Shown here one piece after another: positions 14,016 through 14,114 of a stretch of DNA of 14,114 nt. The first letter of the stretch is position 1. The number at the start of each line of letters is the position of its first letter. The notes under the pieces are model-generated. The model searched no databases. It was not told the origin of the DNA and was given only the letters and a program-made list of their open reading frames with translations. This DNA comes from an uncultured Fretibacterium sp. (GTDB lineage: Bacteria > Synergistota > Synergistia > Synergistales > Aminobacteriaceae). A program made the position numbers and the translations under genes. The stretch lies in contig NZ_CALIAA010000067.1 of the NCBI RefSeq assembly GCF_938040765.1, forward strand, positions 1-14,114, in the 5' to 3' direction.

Positions 14016-14114
14016 CCGAAAGGGCGTTGCGGGAGGCGTCGCGTCCGGCCCGTTGGACATGAGGGAGCGCGTGTGCGGCCGCACCGCCGCCCGATGATGT
14101 TTCTTAATTTTATA
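14016..14114 (+). other. Region after eno, no gene and no clear terminator
   Basis: The 99 bases after eno hold no convincing gene. GTGCGGCCGCAC at 14073-14084 is a perfect 12-bp palindrome without a T-run. The last 20 bases become AT-rich and may be the start of a promoter or leader for a gene beyond the window. Confidence 0.4.

Noticed and set aside
12150..14084. A 644-codon minus-strand open frame opposite eno and the S4 gene
   Set aside because: Enolase has every catalytic residue on the + strand; the antisense product has no recognisable domain.
14073..14084. Palindrome after eno considered as its terminator
   Set aside because: The palindrome leaves no loop and is not followed by a T-run; the next T-rich bases are about 15 bases away.

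Overview
The window comes from a GC-rich, LPS-making diderm, most likely a member of the Synergistota. The strongest clue is the C-terminus of the first protein: Ser/Gly-Gly-Cys, then a hydrophobic segment, then an Arg cluster, which is the Synergist-CTERM sorting signature. A BamA homologue and four lipid A/fatty-acid genes agree with a Gram-negative envelope. I cannot name the species from sequence alone. All supported genes are on the + strand.

Layout: (1) 1-246 is an AT-rich leader with a candidate promoter. (2) 247-2955 encodes a large secreted beta-helix surface protein, ended by a strong bidirectional hairpin terminator (2983-3020). (3) After a 346-base gap with two -10-like sites comes an outer-membrane assembly cluster: an unrecognised single-pass membrane protein (3367-4032), a short three-POTRA BamA (4029-5804) and an unrecognised exported beta-rich protein (5755-7056). 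The first two overlap by 4 bases and the last two by about 50. (4) A 227-bp segment with 25-bp terminal inverted repeats (7082-7308) sits directly before lpxD. It contains a 19-bp hairpin and looks like a MITE or a structured leader. (5) lpxD-lpxC-fabZ-lpxA (7328-10595) form a tight unit for the first steps of lipid A synthesis and for saturated acyl-chain supply. (6) pgm (10661-12310) and an RqcP-like S4 RNA-binding protein (12318-12602) follow. (7) eno (12738-14015) has its own perfect TATAAT -10 box.

Functionally, most of the window builds the outer membrane. BamA inserts beta-barrel proteins, and LpxA, LpxC and LpxD make the acylated glucosamine precursor of lipid A. FabZ supplies acyl-ACP, and Pgm links central sugar metabolism to sugar nucleotides for glycans. 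Eno belongs to glycolysis and RqcP to rescue of stalled ribosomes. The two unknown proteins on either side of BamA are the best candidates for something undescribed: their overlaps with bamA predict coupled expression and a job in outer-membrane biogenesis specific to this lineage. No rRNA, tRNA, CRISPR array or transposase was seen.
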